Positions 48,859-57,045 of a stretch of DNA of 64,000 bases are shown piece after piece. This stretch comes from Amycolatopsis circi (lineage in GTDB: Bacteria; Actinomycetota; Actinomycetes; Mycobacteriales; Pseudonocardiaceae), in the NCBI RefSeq assembly GCF_003385235.1, contig NZ_PQIA01000013.1:1-64000 (forward strand), read 5' to 3'. Under the pieces are notes generated by a model. The model had not been told where the DNA came from and ran no database searches. It was given only the letters and a program-made list of their open reading frames with translations. Made by a program: the position numbers and the translations under genes. The number at the start of each line of letters is the position of its first letter. Position 1 is the first letter of the stretch.

Positions 48859-49236
48859 TCAAACAGTCACCACAACCTCATCCCCCACCACCCGAACCGG
48901 AACCGCCCTCAACCCCACCCGGCCATCCGCCGGATGCCGCCCAGTCAGAACATCGAACTCAAACCCATGCCAAGGACAAACAATATTCCGATCAGCCGGA
49001 TGAAACGCAGGCCCAGCACTCTTCCGATCCTCCCGAACCGGCTGAACAGTCCGAGGCATGATCTTCCCCTGGCAAACCGGACCGCCCTGATGCGGGCAAA
49101 CATTATGCCAAGCCCGCACCTCCCCGGCATGGAAGTAAAGCCCTACCTCCAGCCCGTCGACCTCCACCACGATCCGCTCACGCACCCGAAGATCCGCCAG
49201 CCCAGCAACAACGACATCCCGCTGCACAGCGCTCAT
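48859..49236 (-). CDS. Rieske [2Fe-2S] domain protein
   Basis: A 125-residue ferredoxin-like Rieske protein. The cluster ligands are Cys47 and His49 in NVCPHQGGPV and Cys87 and His90 in NIVCPWHGFEF. The 38-residue span between them is longer than in classical Rieske proteins but occurs in this small-protein family. It is soluble with no membrane anchor and probably carries electrons to an oxygenase or is a regulatory subunit of the adjacent amidohydrolase. The start overlaps the preceding gene by four bases. It is the last gene of the catabolic operon and faces the TetR gene across the repeat region. Confidence 0.9.
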   Translation of the reverse strand: MSAVQRDVVVAGLADLRVRERIVVEVDGLEVGLYFHAGEVRAWHNVCPHQGGPVCQGKIMPRTVQPVREDRKSAGPAFHPADRNIVCPWHGFEFDVLTGRHPADGRVGLRAVPVRVVGDEVVVTV

Positions 49237-49523
49237 TCGGCCCTCCGATACCAGATCGCCATATCAAAAAGATTCACATCCGCCGCATCCAGCAACGCAG
49301 TAACCAGAACAACAGTCTCAGTCGCAGTAAGCGCATCCTCGCGAATCGGCCAAGCGATCTTCCCCACCCGGTCAGTCTTGGCAGAGAACAGCCGAGCCGC
49401 CGCATACAACAGCTCCGCGATGTCTTCGCCAGCGACCGCAGCAGCCTGATCCTGCGAGGCGATCTCAGAGGTCAACTCGCCCAACCGAGATACCAACGAC
49501 GTCAGTTCGGATGTCATGATCAC
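49233..49523 (-). CDS. Small alpha-helical protein between Rieske and amidohydrolase
   Basis: A 96-residue acidic helical protein with no recognised family, Cys or signal peptide. GTG 49523 overlaps the amidohydrolase stop (GTGA); ATG 49517 is an alternative start. The stop overlaps the Rieske ATG. Its position between two coupled enzyme genes suggests an accessory subunit. Confidence 0.6.
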   Translation of the reverse strand: MIMTSELTSLVSRLGELTSEIASQDQAAAVAGEDIAELLYAAARLFSAKTDRVGKIAWPIREDALTATETVVLVTALLDAADVNLFDMAIWYRRAE

Positions 49524-50785
49524 GAAACCCCAGGACGCTCATGAAGCACGCTCCGCGCAGCAGGCTTCCGACGGTCAGTAGGAAGATTGAAGACCCGAGC
49601 AGCGTTAAGCCCCAGAATGTTCCGCTTGGCCTGCTCAGACAAAAACGGCAGCCGCGTAATAGTAGACGGCGCATCCCAGTCCCAATGCGGCCAGTCCGAC
49701 GAATACAACAACTGCGTCTCCGCGTTGAACGCCTTCATCCCAGCCTCCAGCAACTCCATGCTGGTCCGCTCCATCGGCTGGCTCGTGTACCACATTTCCT
49801 TCATATACTCACTAGGCAACCGATTCAGCCCAGGAGCCTCGCTGGGCCGCATCAACACCTCATGATCCAGCCGCTGCATGAGGAACGGAATCCAAGCGAG
49901 TCCGCTCTCCACCCACACCATCTTCAGCCGGGGAAACCGCTCCGGCATCGCATTGATGATCCAGTTAGTCACGTGAATCTGATTGTAATGCGTGAAAGAC
50001 AGCGCATGCATCGAAAGAAACCGGTTCAGCTGAGCAAAAGACGGGTCGCCCCAGTGATACCCGGAGTGGAACGCGAGCGGCTTCCCACTGTCCTCGATCA
50101 GCTTGTACAACCGAGTGTAGACATCCGAGTGCACCGGATTGTTGCGCGTCGAACAGACCGTATACCCGATGATCCCGTCATCATCGGCATACTTCTCGAC
50201 CAGCTCCTCGCAGACCTCCGGAGTGTTGTACGGCAGATACAACATCCCCTTGAGCCGATCATCCTGCGGCAGAAGGACTTCCGTCAACCAGCGGTTGAAC
50301 GCCCGCCCGAGCACGACCTCGACCTCGTCCTGCGGGTGCATGCCCAGCAACAACATCGCACTCGGGAAAACAACCTGGTAATCCAGCCCCATCGCGTCCA
50401 TGCCACGCCGGGCCGCGGCGACGAAGGGATGCCCGGACACCCCGTCGAGCGGCTCCTTGCGCCCCTGGTGCCCGATCCGTCCGCCAACGCTCTGATGTGA
50501 CATACCAGGCTGGATGTTCAGCAACGCGTTGTTGCCGGCGAACTTGCCGAACTGGTCCATCCCGATCTGGCGCCACACGTCGTTGTCGATGAGTTCCAGC
50601 ACCTCGCCCCAGAAATGATCTTCCGAGACGTGCGCGTCGATGTCGACGATGAAGTAGTCGTCGTACTCCCGCTCGGCCTGTTTGGTCGCGTGGGCGAGGA
50701 CGTCGCGAGTATCGGTGCGGCCGCCGATCTCGGCGAGTTCCCGGATCCGCGGCCCGTCGGAACGCGGCACACTCAAATCGGGCAC
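49520..50785 (-). CDS. Amidohydrolase family (TIM barrel) protein
   Basis: A 421-residue amidohydrolase_2-type protein. The N-terminal strand has VDIDAHVSEDHFW, a variant of the usual DxHxH with Asp in place of the first His. HSGYHWGDPSF, THYNQIHVTNW, MVWVESGLAWIPF and YSSDWPHWDWD mark the barrel strands and the metal-binding Asp near the C-terminus. Relatives include ACMSD-, 5-carboxyvanillate- and gamma-resorcylate-type decarboxylases and hydrolases acting on aromatic or cyclic acids. AAGGGA precedes GTG 50785. It is 22 bases after the importer ATPase and coupled to the small protein and Rieske genes, so it acts in the same pathway. Confidence 0.88.
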   Translation of the reverse strand: MPDLSVPRSDGPRIRELAEIGGRTDTRDVLAHATKQAEREYDDYFIVDIDAHVSEDHFWGEVLELIDNDVWRQIGMDQFGKFAGNNALLNIQPGMSHQSVGGRIGHQGRKEPLDGVSGHPFVAAARRGMDAMGLDYQVVFPSAMLLLGMHPQDEVEVVLGRAFNRWLTEVLLPQDDRLKGMLYLPYNTPEVCEELVEKYADDDGIIGYTVCSTRNNPVHSDVYTRLYKLIEDSGKPLAFHSGYHWGDPSFAQLNRFLSMHALSFTHYNQIHVTNWIINAMPERFPRLKMVWVESGLAWIPFLMQRLDHEVLMRPSEAPGLNRLPSEYMKEMWYTSQPMERTSMELLEAGMKAFNAETQLLYSSDWPHWDWDAPSTITRLPFLSEQAKRNILGLNAARVFNLPTDRRKPAARSVLHERPGVS

Positions 50786-50807
50786 GGATTCTTCCCTTCG
50801 TCCGGCG

Positions 50808-51968
50808 TCAGCGGGGCGCGACGGCGGCATCGGTCATCGTGGTCAGATAGTCGTCGTCGGCCGGGGCCGCGTTTTCGTGCGGGATGACGACGGCGCGGTC
50901 CGGGCTCACCGCGAAAGTGTGTTCCTCGCCCGCGGTCGGGACGGATTCCGCGGCCAGCTCGGCCGTTTCGGTGCGGACGCGCATCGGAAGGCCGTCCGCG
51001 CGAACCAGGAGGTTGACGGCACTGCCGAGATAGGTGGTGCGCTCGACAGTTCCACGGAATCGCCCCGAACCGGAACCACCCGGAGACAGCCGGGCATGCG
51101 CCGCACGGAACGCGATGTCGGCACGGTCACCCACAGAGACGTCGCCGGTCGTGATTCCGGAGAAAACCAGCGAAGTGCCATCCACGCGCACTTCAGCGGT
51201 TTTGCCGTGCACACCGGTGACCGTCCCCGGCAGAATGTTCTGAAAGCCCATGAAATCCGCGACATACGCCGAATTCGGGCGGTCGTACAGGTCGCTCGGC
51301 GTCCCGGACTGGACGATGACGCCCTCGCTCATCACGATGATCCGGTCGGACAGCGTGATCGCTTCCTCCTGGTCGTGCGTCACGTAGACCGACGTCGTCT
51401 CGAACCGGTTGTGCAGCGAGCGCACCTGCTGGCCCATCTGGTACCGCAGCTTGCTGTCCAAATTGGACAGCGGCTCGTCGTAGAAGATGATCCCCGGCCG
51501 GGCGGCCAGCGCACGGGCGAGTGCCACGCGCTGCTGCTGACCGCCCGACAAAGCGGTGACCGGACGCTTCCCGAGGTCGGAAAGGTCGACCGCGTCAAGC
51601 ATTTCCTGCACCCGCTGCGCCCGCTCCCGGCCGGCCATCCGCGCGACCTTCAGCGGGTACGCGACGTTGTCCGTGACATTCAGGTGCGGCCAGAGCGCGT
51701 AACTCTGGAACACCATGCCGACCCGGCGTTTGTCCGCGGGCACGAAGGTGCGCCGCGCGGTGTCGACCACGACCCGGTCGCCCATGACGATCCGGCCCGA
51801 GGTCGGCCGCTCCAGCCCGGCCAGGCAGCGCAACGTCGTCGTCTTGCCGCAGCCCGAGGGACCGAGCAGCGTCACGAACTGCCCGGACTCGATCGTCAGA
51901 TCCAGTTCGTGCAGCGCCGCCTTCGCGCCGTACTTCTTGGTGAGTCCGGATACCTGGACCTCGGTCAT
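50808..51968 (-). CDS. ABC importer ATPase (PotA/FbpC type)
   Basis: A 386-residue ATPase of the PotA/FbpC class. Walker A GPSGCGKT begins at residue 36, the Q-loop is VFQSYALWPHLNV, the signature LSGGQQQR, Walker B IIFYDEPLSNLD, and the H-loop VTHDQEEA. A C-terminal TOBE region follows from about 240. It forms the motor of the importer whose permease and binding protein are encoded just upstream. The substrate is unknown. Confidence 0.92.
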   Translation of the reverse strand: MTEVQVSGLTKKYGAKAALHELDLTIESGQFVTLLGPSGCGKTTTLRCLAGLERPTSGRIVMGDRVVVDTARRTFVPADKRRVGMVFQSYALWPHLNVTDNVAYPLKVARMAGRERAQRVQEMLDAVDLSDLGKRPVTALSGGQQQRVALARALAARPGIIFYDEPLSNLDSKLRYQMGQQVRSLHNRFETTSVYVTHDQEEAITLSDRIIVMSEGVIVQSGTPSDLYDRPNSAYVADFMGFQNILPGTVTGVHGKTAEVRVDGTSLVFSGITTGDVSVGDRADIAFRAAHARLSPGGSGSGRFRGTVERTTYLGSAVNLLVRADGLPMRVRTETAELAAESVPTAGEEHTFAVSPDRAVVIPHENAAPADDDYLTTMTDAAVAPR

Positions 51969-52005
51969 CGTGACCTGCGCTTTCTCTTCGGCCGGGAGCG
52001 AGGCG

Positions 52006-53121
52006 TTACTTCTTGAAGGCCTGGGTGATGAAGTCGAAGTAGGGCTTGTTGAACGCCGGGTCCGGGTTCGAGAACGGCAGCCGCGGCAGCTTGTCCAGCG
52101 ACGGCAGACCGGCCGGGCCGGGCGCGGTCGGGGTGCGGCCGTAGGAGTTGTCCTTCTCCGCCAAGGCTTTCTGGCCCTCCGGCGAGTACAGCCAGTTGAC
52201 GTACAGCTGCGCGGCCTCGGAGTGCGGCGCGTCCTTGATCAGGCACAGCGCCGAGCGCGCCATGTAGTTTCCGCCGTCCTGCAGCGGGAACACCATGTCG
52301 ATCGGCGCGCCCTTCTGCTTCTGCGCCTCGAAGTAACCCTGATATACGGCGATGCCGACCGGGAACCGTCCACTGGCCACATCTGTGGGGACCATCGGCT
52401 CGGATTGAGATATCTGCAGGTCCTGCGCGGCCAGCTTCTCCAGGTAGGAGCGGCCCCACTTCTTCTCGTTCTCCGGCAGCATCAGCGATTCCAGGATGTA
52501 CCGGATGCCGCCGGGCACGGTCATGTCGCCGACCGCGATCTTGCCCTTCCACTTCGGGTCGAGCAGGTCGTGCCAGTTCTTCGGCGCGTCCTGCTTCTGC
52601 ACTTGGTCGGTGTTGTAGACGAACCCGAAGTAACGCAACGCGAAGTAGGTGAGCCGGCCGTCGTTGTCGGTCGGGACCTTGAATCCCGGGTCGGCGGTGC
52701 GCACGTCCGCAGGGGTGCAGATGTTCGGCTTCGCGGCGGCCTGCGGCGATTCGCCGCCGACGTAGATGTCCGCGATCCGGTTCCCGCTCTGCGCCTCGGT
52801 GTCCAGCTTGGTGAGGATCTGCGCGTCGGCCTGGTCCTGCGGGAGCAGCTTGATCCCGGGGAAGCGCTTCGTGAACACGTCGTTCAGCGCCTGGTTCGCG
52901 GTCACCCCGGGCCCGTACAGCACGAGCTGCGTGTGGTTGGCCGCGAACGCCTTGTCGTACAGCTCGTTCATATATTTGTTGGCCGCGGCTGACGCACCAG
53001 GGACCTCGACTGGTGTGCTCGACTTGGTCGCGCCCGCGGACGCACAGGCGGTGAGCGCGGCGAGCAGGCCGGCGGTGACCGCCAGCGCGGGCGCGCGCAG
53101 TTTCGTACGGGAGAACTTCAT
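52006..53121 (-). CDS. ABC importer substrate-binding lipoprotein
   Basis: A 371-residue type 2 binding protein related to iron(III)/polyamine/thiamine-type binding proteins (AfuA/PotD class). A signal peptide ends in LTAC with the lipidated Cys near residue 26. The two-lobe pattern (TQLVLYGPGVTANQALNDVF, IADIYVGGES, LRYFGFVYNTDQV, NWHDLLDPKWKGKIAVGD, AAQLYVNWLYSPEGQKAL) is typical. Tyr residues for iron binding are not clearly placed, so a small organic ligand is at least as likely. AGAGGAAG precedes ATG 53121. Confidence 0.9.
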   Translation of the reverse strand: MKFSRTKLRAPALAVTAGLLAALTACASAGATKSSTPVEVPGASAAANKYMNELYDKAFAANHTQLVLYGPGVTANQALNDVFTKRFPGIKLLPQDQADAQILTKLDTEAQSGNRIADIYVGGESPQAAAKPNICTPADVRTADPGFKVPTDNDGRLTYFALRYFGFVYNTDQVQKQDAPKNWHDLLDPKWKGKIAVGDMTVPGGIRYILESLMLPENEKKWGRSYLEKLAAQDLQISQSEPMVPTDVASGRFPVGIAVYQGYFEAQKQKGAPIDMVFPLQDGGNYMARSALCLIKDAPHSEAAQLYVNWLYSPEGQKALAEKDNSYGRTPTAPGPAGLPSLDKLPRLPFSNPDPAFNKPYFDFITQAFKK

Positions 53122-53137
53122 TGTTCTTCCTCTCGGG

Positions 53138-54898
53138 TCAGGGGGTGAGACGGGAGAGCGGACCTGCGGAACGGTCGCGGCCGAGGATCCGGCCGCCGAG
53201 CTTGACGGACACCGCGGCGAGCGCGAGGACCACGAACGCGGCTAGCAGGATGATCATGAACAGTGCCGCGCCTCGGGACATCTCGCCGGTGAGGAATTGC
53301 TGGAAGGCGGTCAGCGACACCGGTTCCAGGCCGGGCGGGGCGAGCAGCATCGGGACGGCGAGGTTGCCCGAGATGAACAGCGCGGAGAGGAACCAGCCGG
53401 CCAGGAAGCTCGGGATGACCAAGCGCAGCACGATGGTCACCAGCACCCGGCCCGCGCTCGCGCCGGACATCCGGCCCGCTTCCTCCAGTTCGGGCGACAG
53501 CTGTGCGAGCGCGCCCTCGGCGATCCGGCTGGAAACCGGGATCGTCGCGACGACCAGCACGAGCGTCATCAGGAACGCCGAACCGTAGAGCCCGCGGAAG
53601 GCCGGAAGGTAGAGCACGGCGAACATGTAGGCGAGGCCGAGCACGACACCGGGCAGCGCCCACGGGATCCAGACCGCGAACGACGTGTAACTGCGCAGGA
53701 ATCCCCTGCGCCGTGCGGTCACGTAGGTGGTGAGCAGCGCGATCGAGATCGAGCCGAAACCGCCGATGACCGCGAGCCACGCGGTGAGCGCCAGGCTCGA
53801 GCTGAACTGCGGGTCGGTGAGCATCGTGACGTAGTTGTCCAGGGTCAGCCCGGTGCCCATCACCCCGAAGATCGGCTGGAGGCTGCCGAGCACCATCGCG
53901 AACAGCGGCAGCAGGAAGTTCAGCAGCACCACCACGACGATCAGCGCGGACAGCACCCAGCGGACCGGGCCCAGCTCCTGCGGATCGCGCCGCGACGTCT
54001 TGCCGGTGAGCGTAGTGAAGCTGCGGCCGCGCAGCATCCAGCGCTGGGCGAGGAACAGCAGCAGCACCAGCAGGATCAGCACGAGCGACAGCGCGAACGC
54101 CTTGGTGTACTCGGCTGGCGCCTCATCCCGGACGTAGTGGTATATCTGCGTCGAGAACACGTAAATGCCCGCCTGGCGGCCGATCAGCTGCGGTCCGTCG
54201 AACGACTGGAACACCAGCACCGCGATCAGCAGGGCCGCGCCGGTGATCGCCGGGCCCACCGAGGGGATGGTGATGGTGAAGAACGTCCGCACCGTTCCCG
54301 CGCCGCTGATCGCCGCGGCCTCGTCGAGCGACTGGTCCCGGTTCTTGAACGCGCCGAGCAGCAGCAGGTACGCGAACGGCATGTAGCCGAGCGACGTCAG
54401 CAGGATCAGCCCGCCCCAGCCCTGGATGTTGATCAGCGGCCCGTGCGTGCCGAGCGCCCGGCCGAGCTGGTTGAGCAGCCCGTTCTGCGCGTTGCCGAGC
54501 ATGATCCAGCCGAGGGTGTGAAACAGCGGCGGGACGAACAGGTTGACCACCATGATCGGCGTGAGCAGCTTGCGGCCGGGCACGTTCGTGTTGGCCGCGA
54601 TCCAGGCGAACAGCCCGCCGCCCGCCACCGAGATCGTGCCGCACACGACGACCAGCAGGATCGAGTTCCACAGCGTGTGCCAGGTTTCCGGGGCCTCGAA
54701 CGCCGCGAGCAGGCCGCTCATCGTGAACGGCATGTTGTCCGAGGGCAGCCCGTCGCGGAAGGCGCCGAGCACGATCATCGCCACCGGATAGACGAAAATC
54801 AGCGTGAGCCCGGCGAGCAGGGTCGCTTTGAGCACACCGCCGGTCACCGAGCGGCGCATCGATGCCCGCCGGTCGTGCTCGAATAGGCGCTCGGTCAC
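53138..54898 (-). CDS. ABC importer permease, fused FbpB/ThiP type
   Basis: A 586-residue permease with about 12 membrane helices, a tandem fusion of two BPD_transp_1 modules. Each carries an EAA loop, around LDEAAAISGAGTVRTFFTITIPSVGP and LEEAGRMSGASAGRVLVTIVLRLVIP. This arrangement occurs in importers of iron(III), thiamine and some amines. AAGGAACGG precedes GTG 54898. The permease precedes the binding protein by 16 bases. A 160-base gap with a 33-bp palindrome separates it from the aminotransferase gene, so an internal promoter is possible. Confidence 0.9.
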   Translation of the reverse strand: MTERLFEHDRRASMRRSVTGGVLKATLLAGLTLIFVYPVAMIVLGAFRDGLPSDNMPFTMSGLLAAFEAPETWHTLWNSILLVVVCGTISVAGGGLFAWIAANTNVPGRKLLTPIMVVNLFVPPLFHTLGWIMLGNAQNGLLNQLGRALGTHGPLINIQGWGGLILLTSLGYMPFAYLLLLGAFKNRDQSLDEAAAISGAGTVRTFFTITIPSVGPAITGAALLIAVLVFQSFDGPQLIGRQAGIYVFSTQIYHYVRDEAPAEYTKAFALSLVLILLVLLLFLAQRWMLRGRSFTTLTGKTSRRDPQELGPVRWVLSALIVVVVLLNFLLPLFAMVLGSLQPIFGVMGTGLTLDNYVTMLTDPQFSSSLALTAWLAVIGGFGSISIALLTTYVTARRRGFLRSYTSFAVWIPWALPGVVLGLAYMFAVLYLPAFRGLYGSAFLMTLVLVVATIPVSSRIAEGALAQLSPELEEAGRMSGASAGRVLVTIVLRLVIPSFLAGWFLSALFISGNLAVPMLLAPPGLEPVSLTAFQQFLTGEMSRGAALFMIILLAAFVVLALAAVSVKLGGRILGRDRSAGPLSRLTP

Positions 54899-55021
54899 TG
54901 CACCGTTCCTTCCTGCGAGCGATCGGTTACCCGCCGCGGGGACGAACCGCTCCGTCCGTCCTGCCGGTTAGCGTAAGAACTCAGGTGCGGCGGCTCATCG
55001 AGCGGCTCTCCGAAGTCCTTC

Positions 55022-55054
55022 CGGTTTCCTCCGACACGGTGTCGGAGGAAACCG
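55022..55054. promoter_or_regulatory. 33-bp near-perfect palindrome between aminotransferase and permease
   Basis: CGGTTTCCTCCGACAC (55022-55037) and GTGTCGGAGGAAACCG (55039-55054) are exact 16-base complements around a single G, four bases after the aminotransferase stop. The near-zero loop argues for a protein-binding site or a terminator with a shortened stem rather than a normal hairpin. Confidence 0.65.
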
Positions 55055-55058
55055 CTGA

Positions 55059-56108
55059 TCAGAGAAGAGCGGCGAGTACGGCGTCGTTCTCTTCGGGCAG
55101 CCCGATCGTCACGCGCGCCCCGCCCGCCTTCGGGAACGGCCGCGCGAGCACGCCGCGAGCCTCCAAACGGGACAGCAGGTCGGCCGCGTTTCCAGGCAGG
55201 AAAAGGAAATTCGCCTGACTGGGCACATACGCGACGTTCGCCGCGGTCAGCGCGGCCTCGACGCGGGCGCGCTCGGAGACGATGACGGCCGTTCTTTCCT
55301 TCGCCACAGCCAATCCTTCGGCGCTCAACGCCGCGATGACCGCCGCCTCGGCCACGCTGTTGAGCGCGAACCCGACGGACGTGCGGCGCAGCGCTTCGGC
55401 GATCCGCGGTGCCGCGGCGGCGTAACCGACGCGGATTCCCGCCAAACCGTGCGCTTTGGACAGTGTCCGCAGCAGCACGAGATTCTCGAACTCGTCGAGC
55501 AATCCGACAGTCGCGTCCACCGGTTCGGCAGACACGAACTCGCGGTACGCCTCGTCGACAACAACCAGCACGTTCGACGGGACGCTTTTCAGGAAGTCCC
55601 GGATATCCTCGACGCCGCGCAGCCCGCCGGTCGGGTTGTTGGGATTGCAGAGGTAGACAATGCGGGTTTCCGGGCCGACCGCGGCGAGCATCGCGTCGAG
55701 ATCCATCGCGCCGTTCGCGTCGAGACCGACCTCTGCGGACTCCGCGCCGGCGAGCGAAAGCGCCGCCGCATACGCCTCAAACGACGGTGCCGGGCGCACA
55801 CCGTGCACGCCAGGTTCGCAGACGAGCCGGGCGAGCGCGTGCAGCAGCGTGCCGGATCCGTTGTCGATCGCGATGCGTCCCGCGTCCAGACCCATCGCCT
55901 CGGCAACCGCAGCGCGTGCCGCGGTGCGGTGGTAATCGGGGTAGCGGTGGGCATTCCGGGCCGCTTCGGTCATGGCCGCGACGATGACGTCGGCAGGCGC
56001 CCACGGCATTTCGTTCTGTGACAAGCGGATCGGCGGCTGCGCACCGCGAGACGAGCGATCGGGGGCGGCGAGCACGCGGTCGACCACACTGCGGAGCTCC
56101 AGCAGCAT
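55059..56108 (-). CDS. Class I/II aminotransferase (HisC-like)
   Basis: A 349-residue PLP-dependent fold type I aminotransferase of the HisC/aromatic family. NPNNPTG is at 155-161, the PLP-Asp motif DEAY at 185-188, and the Schiff-base lysine is K218 in LSKAHGLAGIRVGY. The start carries IRLSQNEMPWAP, as in HisC-like proteins, and the length is normal. Candidate substrates include aromatic amino acids or histidinol phosphate; context argues for catabolism rather than histidine synthesis. GAGGAGG lies just before ATG 56108. An AT-rich palindrome upstream matches the other operators of this locus. Confidence 0.9.
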   Translation of the reverse strand: MLLELRSVVDRVLAAPDRSSRGAQPPIRLSQNEMPWAPADVIVAAMTEAARNAHRYPDYHRTAARAAVAEAMGLDAGRIAIDNGSGTLLHALARLVCEPGVHGVRPAPSFEAYAAALSLAGAESAEVGLDANGAMDLDAMLAAVGPETRIVYLCNPNNPTGGLRGVEDIRDFLKSVPSNVLVVVDEAYREFVSAEPVDATVGLLDEFENLVLLRTLSKAHGLAGIRVGYAAAAPRIAEALRRTSVGFALNSVAEAAVIAALSAEGLAVAKERTAVIVSERARVEAALTAANVAYVPSQANFLFLPGNAADLLSRLEARGVLARPFPKAGGARVTIGLPEENDAVLAALL

Positions 56109-56135
56109 GCATCCTCCTCAGGCCGGATGATTAAC

Positions 56136-56150
56136 TGTAATGAATATACA
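56136..56150. promoter_or_regulatory. Operator S1 of the catabolic regulon
   Basis: TGTAATGAATATACA lies 28-42 bases upstream of the aminotransferase ATG. Its TGTA/TACA arms and ATGAATA core match three other sites at this locus. A GntR/FadR-type regulator is the likely binding protein. Confidence 0.6.
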
Positions 56151-56196
56151 TAATTCTGAGCGCGTGTACATCCATCAGTTCTCCGGCTTGCAGAGA

Positions 56197-56877
56197 TCAG
56201 GAGGGCCGAGCTGCCACCGCAGGACGGCGATGCCGCGAGATCGCCGACTCCGCCAGCTCGTGGTCGCGCTTCATGACCGCCTCGGCGAAGTCGAGGTGCG
56301 TCCGCAGCCGCTCCTGCGTGGTCGGCGCGGTGACGCCCTCGAGCCGCGCGGCGATGATGTAGTCGACCAGATTCGTATACAGACTGCGCAAAAGCTCGTT
56401 CGGCGACACCTGGGCGATCCGCGCGTGCAGCGCCCAGATCGCCGTAGGCGCCTCCGCGGAATCCCAGGCCGACTTCAACGTCTCAGCGCACGCTGAGATA
56501 TCAGCGATGTCCTCGTCGCTCGCGTTCTCGACCGCGTCGTGCAGCACCGAACCGTCGAGCGAGTCCAGGACGCGCAGGCAGTTCTCCACCGTCGCCTTTC
56601 CCTCGCGCAACTGCAGCAGCTGATCGCTCAGGTGCGTGAACGGCGAACGCGTCGCGACAAAAATCCCGCCGCCCGGACCGGGCTTCGCGTCAACGATGCC
56701 GCGGGCGCGCAACAGCTGGATCGCCTCGCTCAACGTCGCCGGCGCGACCCCGAAGCGCGCCATCAGCTCCTGGCGACGGCCGACGAAGTGCCCGGCACTC
56801 CAGCCCTCCGAGACGATCTCGTCCTCGAGCGCGCGAGCGACCTGGACGGCGGCGGCGGTGTTCGTGATCTGCGGCAA
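56197..56877 (-). CDS. GntR family regulator, FadR subfamily
   Basis: A 226-residue regulator. The GntR wHTH begins around VARALEDEIVSEGWSAGHFVG and has RRQELMARFGVAPATLSEAIQLLRARGIVDAKPGPGGGIFV (recognition helix and wing). A C-terminal all-helical FCD domain follows, with DADISACAE and HLDFAEAVMKRD-like segments and metal-binding His residues. TTG 56877 has GGAGG at five bases. The ATG at 56994 would overlap operator S2 and is therefore unlikely; GTG 56925 is possible. FadR-type regulators sense acids or acyl-CoAs and often repress themselves and adjacent catabolic genes. It is the best candidate for binding the four AT-rich sites here. Confidence 0.87.
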   Translation of the reverse strand: MPQITNTAAAVQVARALEDEIVSEGWSAGHFVGRRQELMARFGVAPATLSEAIQLLRARGIVDAKPGPGGGIFVATRSPFTHLSDQLLQLREGKATVENCLRVLDSLDGSVLHDAVENASDEDIADISACAETLKSAWDSAEAPTAIWALHARIAQVSPNELLRSLYTNLVDYIIAARLEGVTAPTTQERLRTHLDFAEAVMKRDHELAESAISRHRRPAVAARPS

Positions 56878-56973
56878 GAAGTCCTCCGAAGTTCTCGGTC
56901 CGGTGACGTCGCCGACGCGGGTCACGCGTAGTGACAGATTAGAGGCGCACCGGAACCCCGAACACCCGGCATC

Positions 56974-56992
56974 GTCTATATTGATTGTAGAC
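56974..56992. promoter_or_regulatory. Operator S2 of the catabolic regulon
   Basis: GTCTATATTGATTGTAGAC, a near-palindrome (GTCTAyA arms), lies between the FadR-type gene and the divergent M20 gene, 54 bases before the M20 ATG. It would control both. Confidence 0.65.
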
Positions 56993-57045
56993 ATTAGCCG
57001 CTGGCGTCACCAGCGCGGCACGCACAGTCGCCCCTAAGGAGCCCC

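Noticed and set aside
48588..49061. 157-codon ORF across the repeat region
   Set aside because: It reads through repeats and opposite the Rieske gene; Pro/Thr-rich shadow frame.
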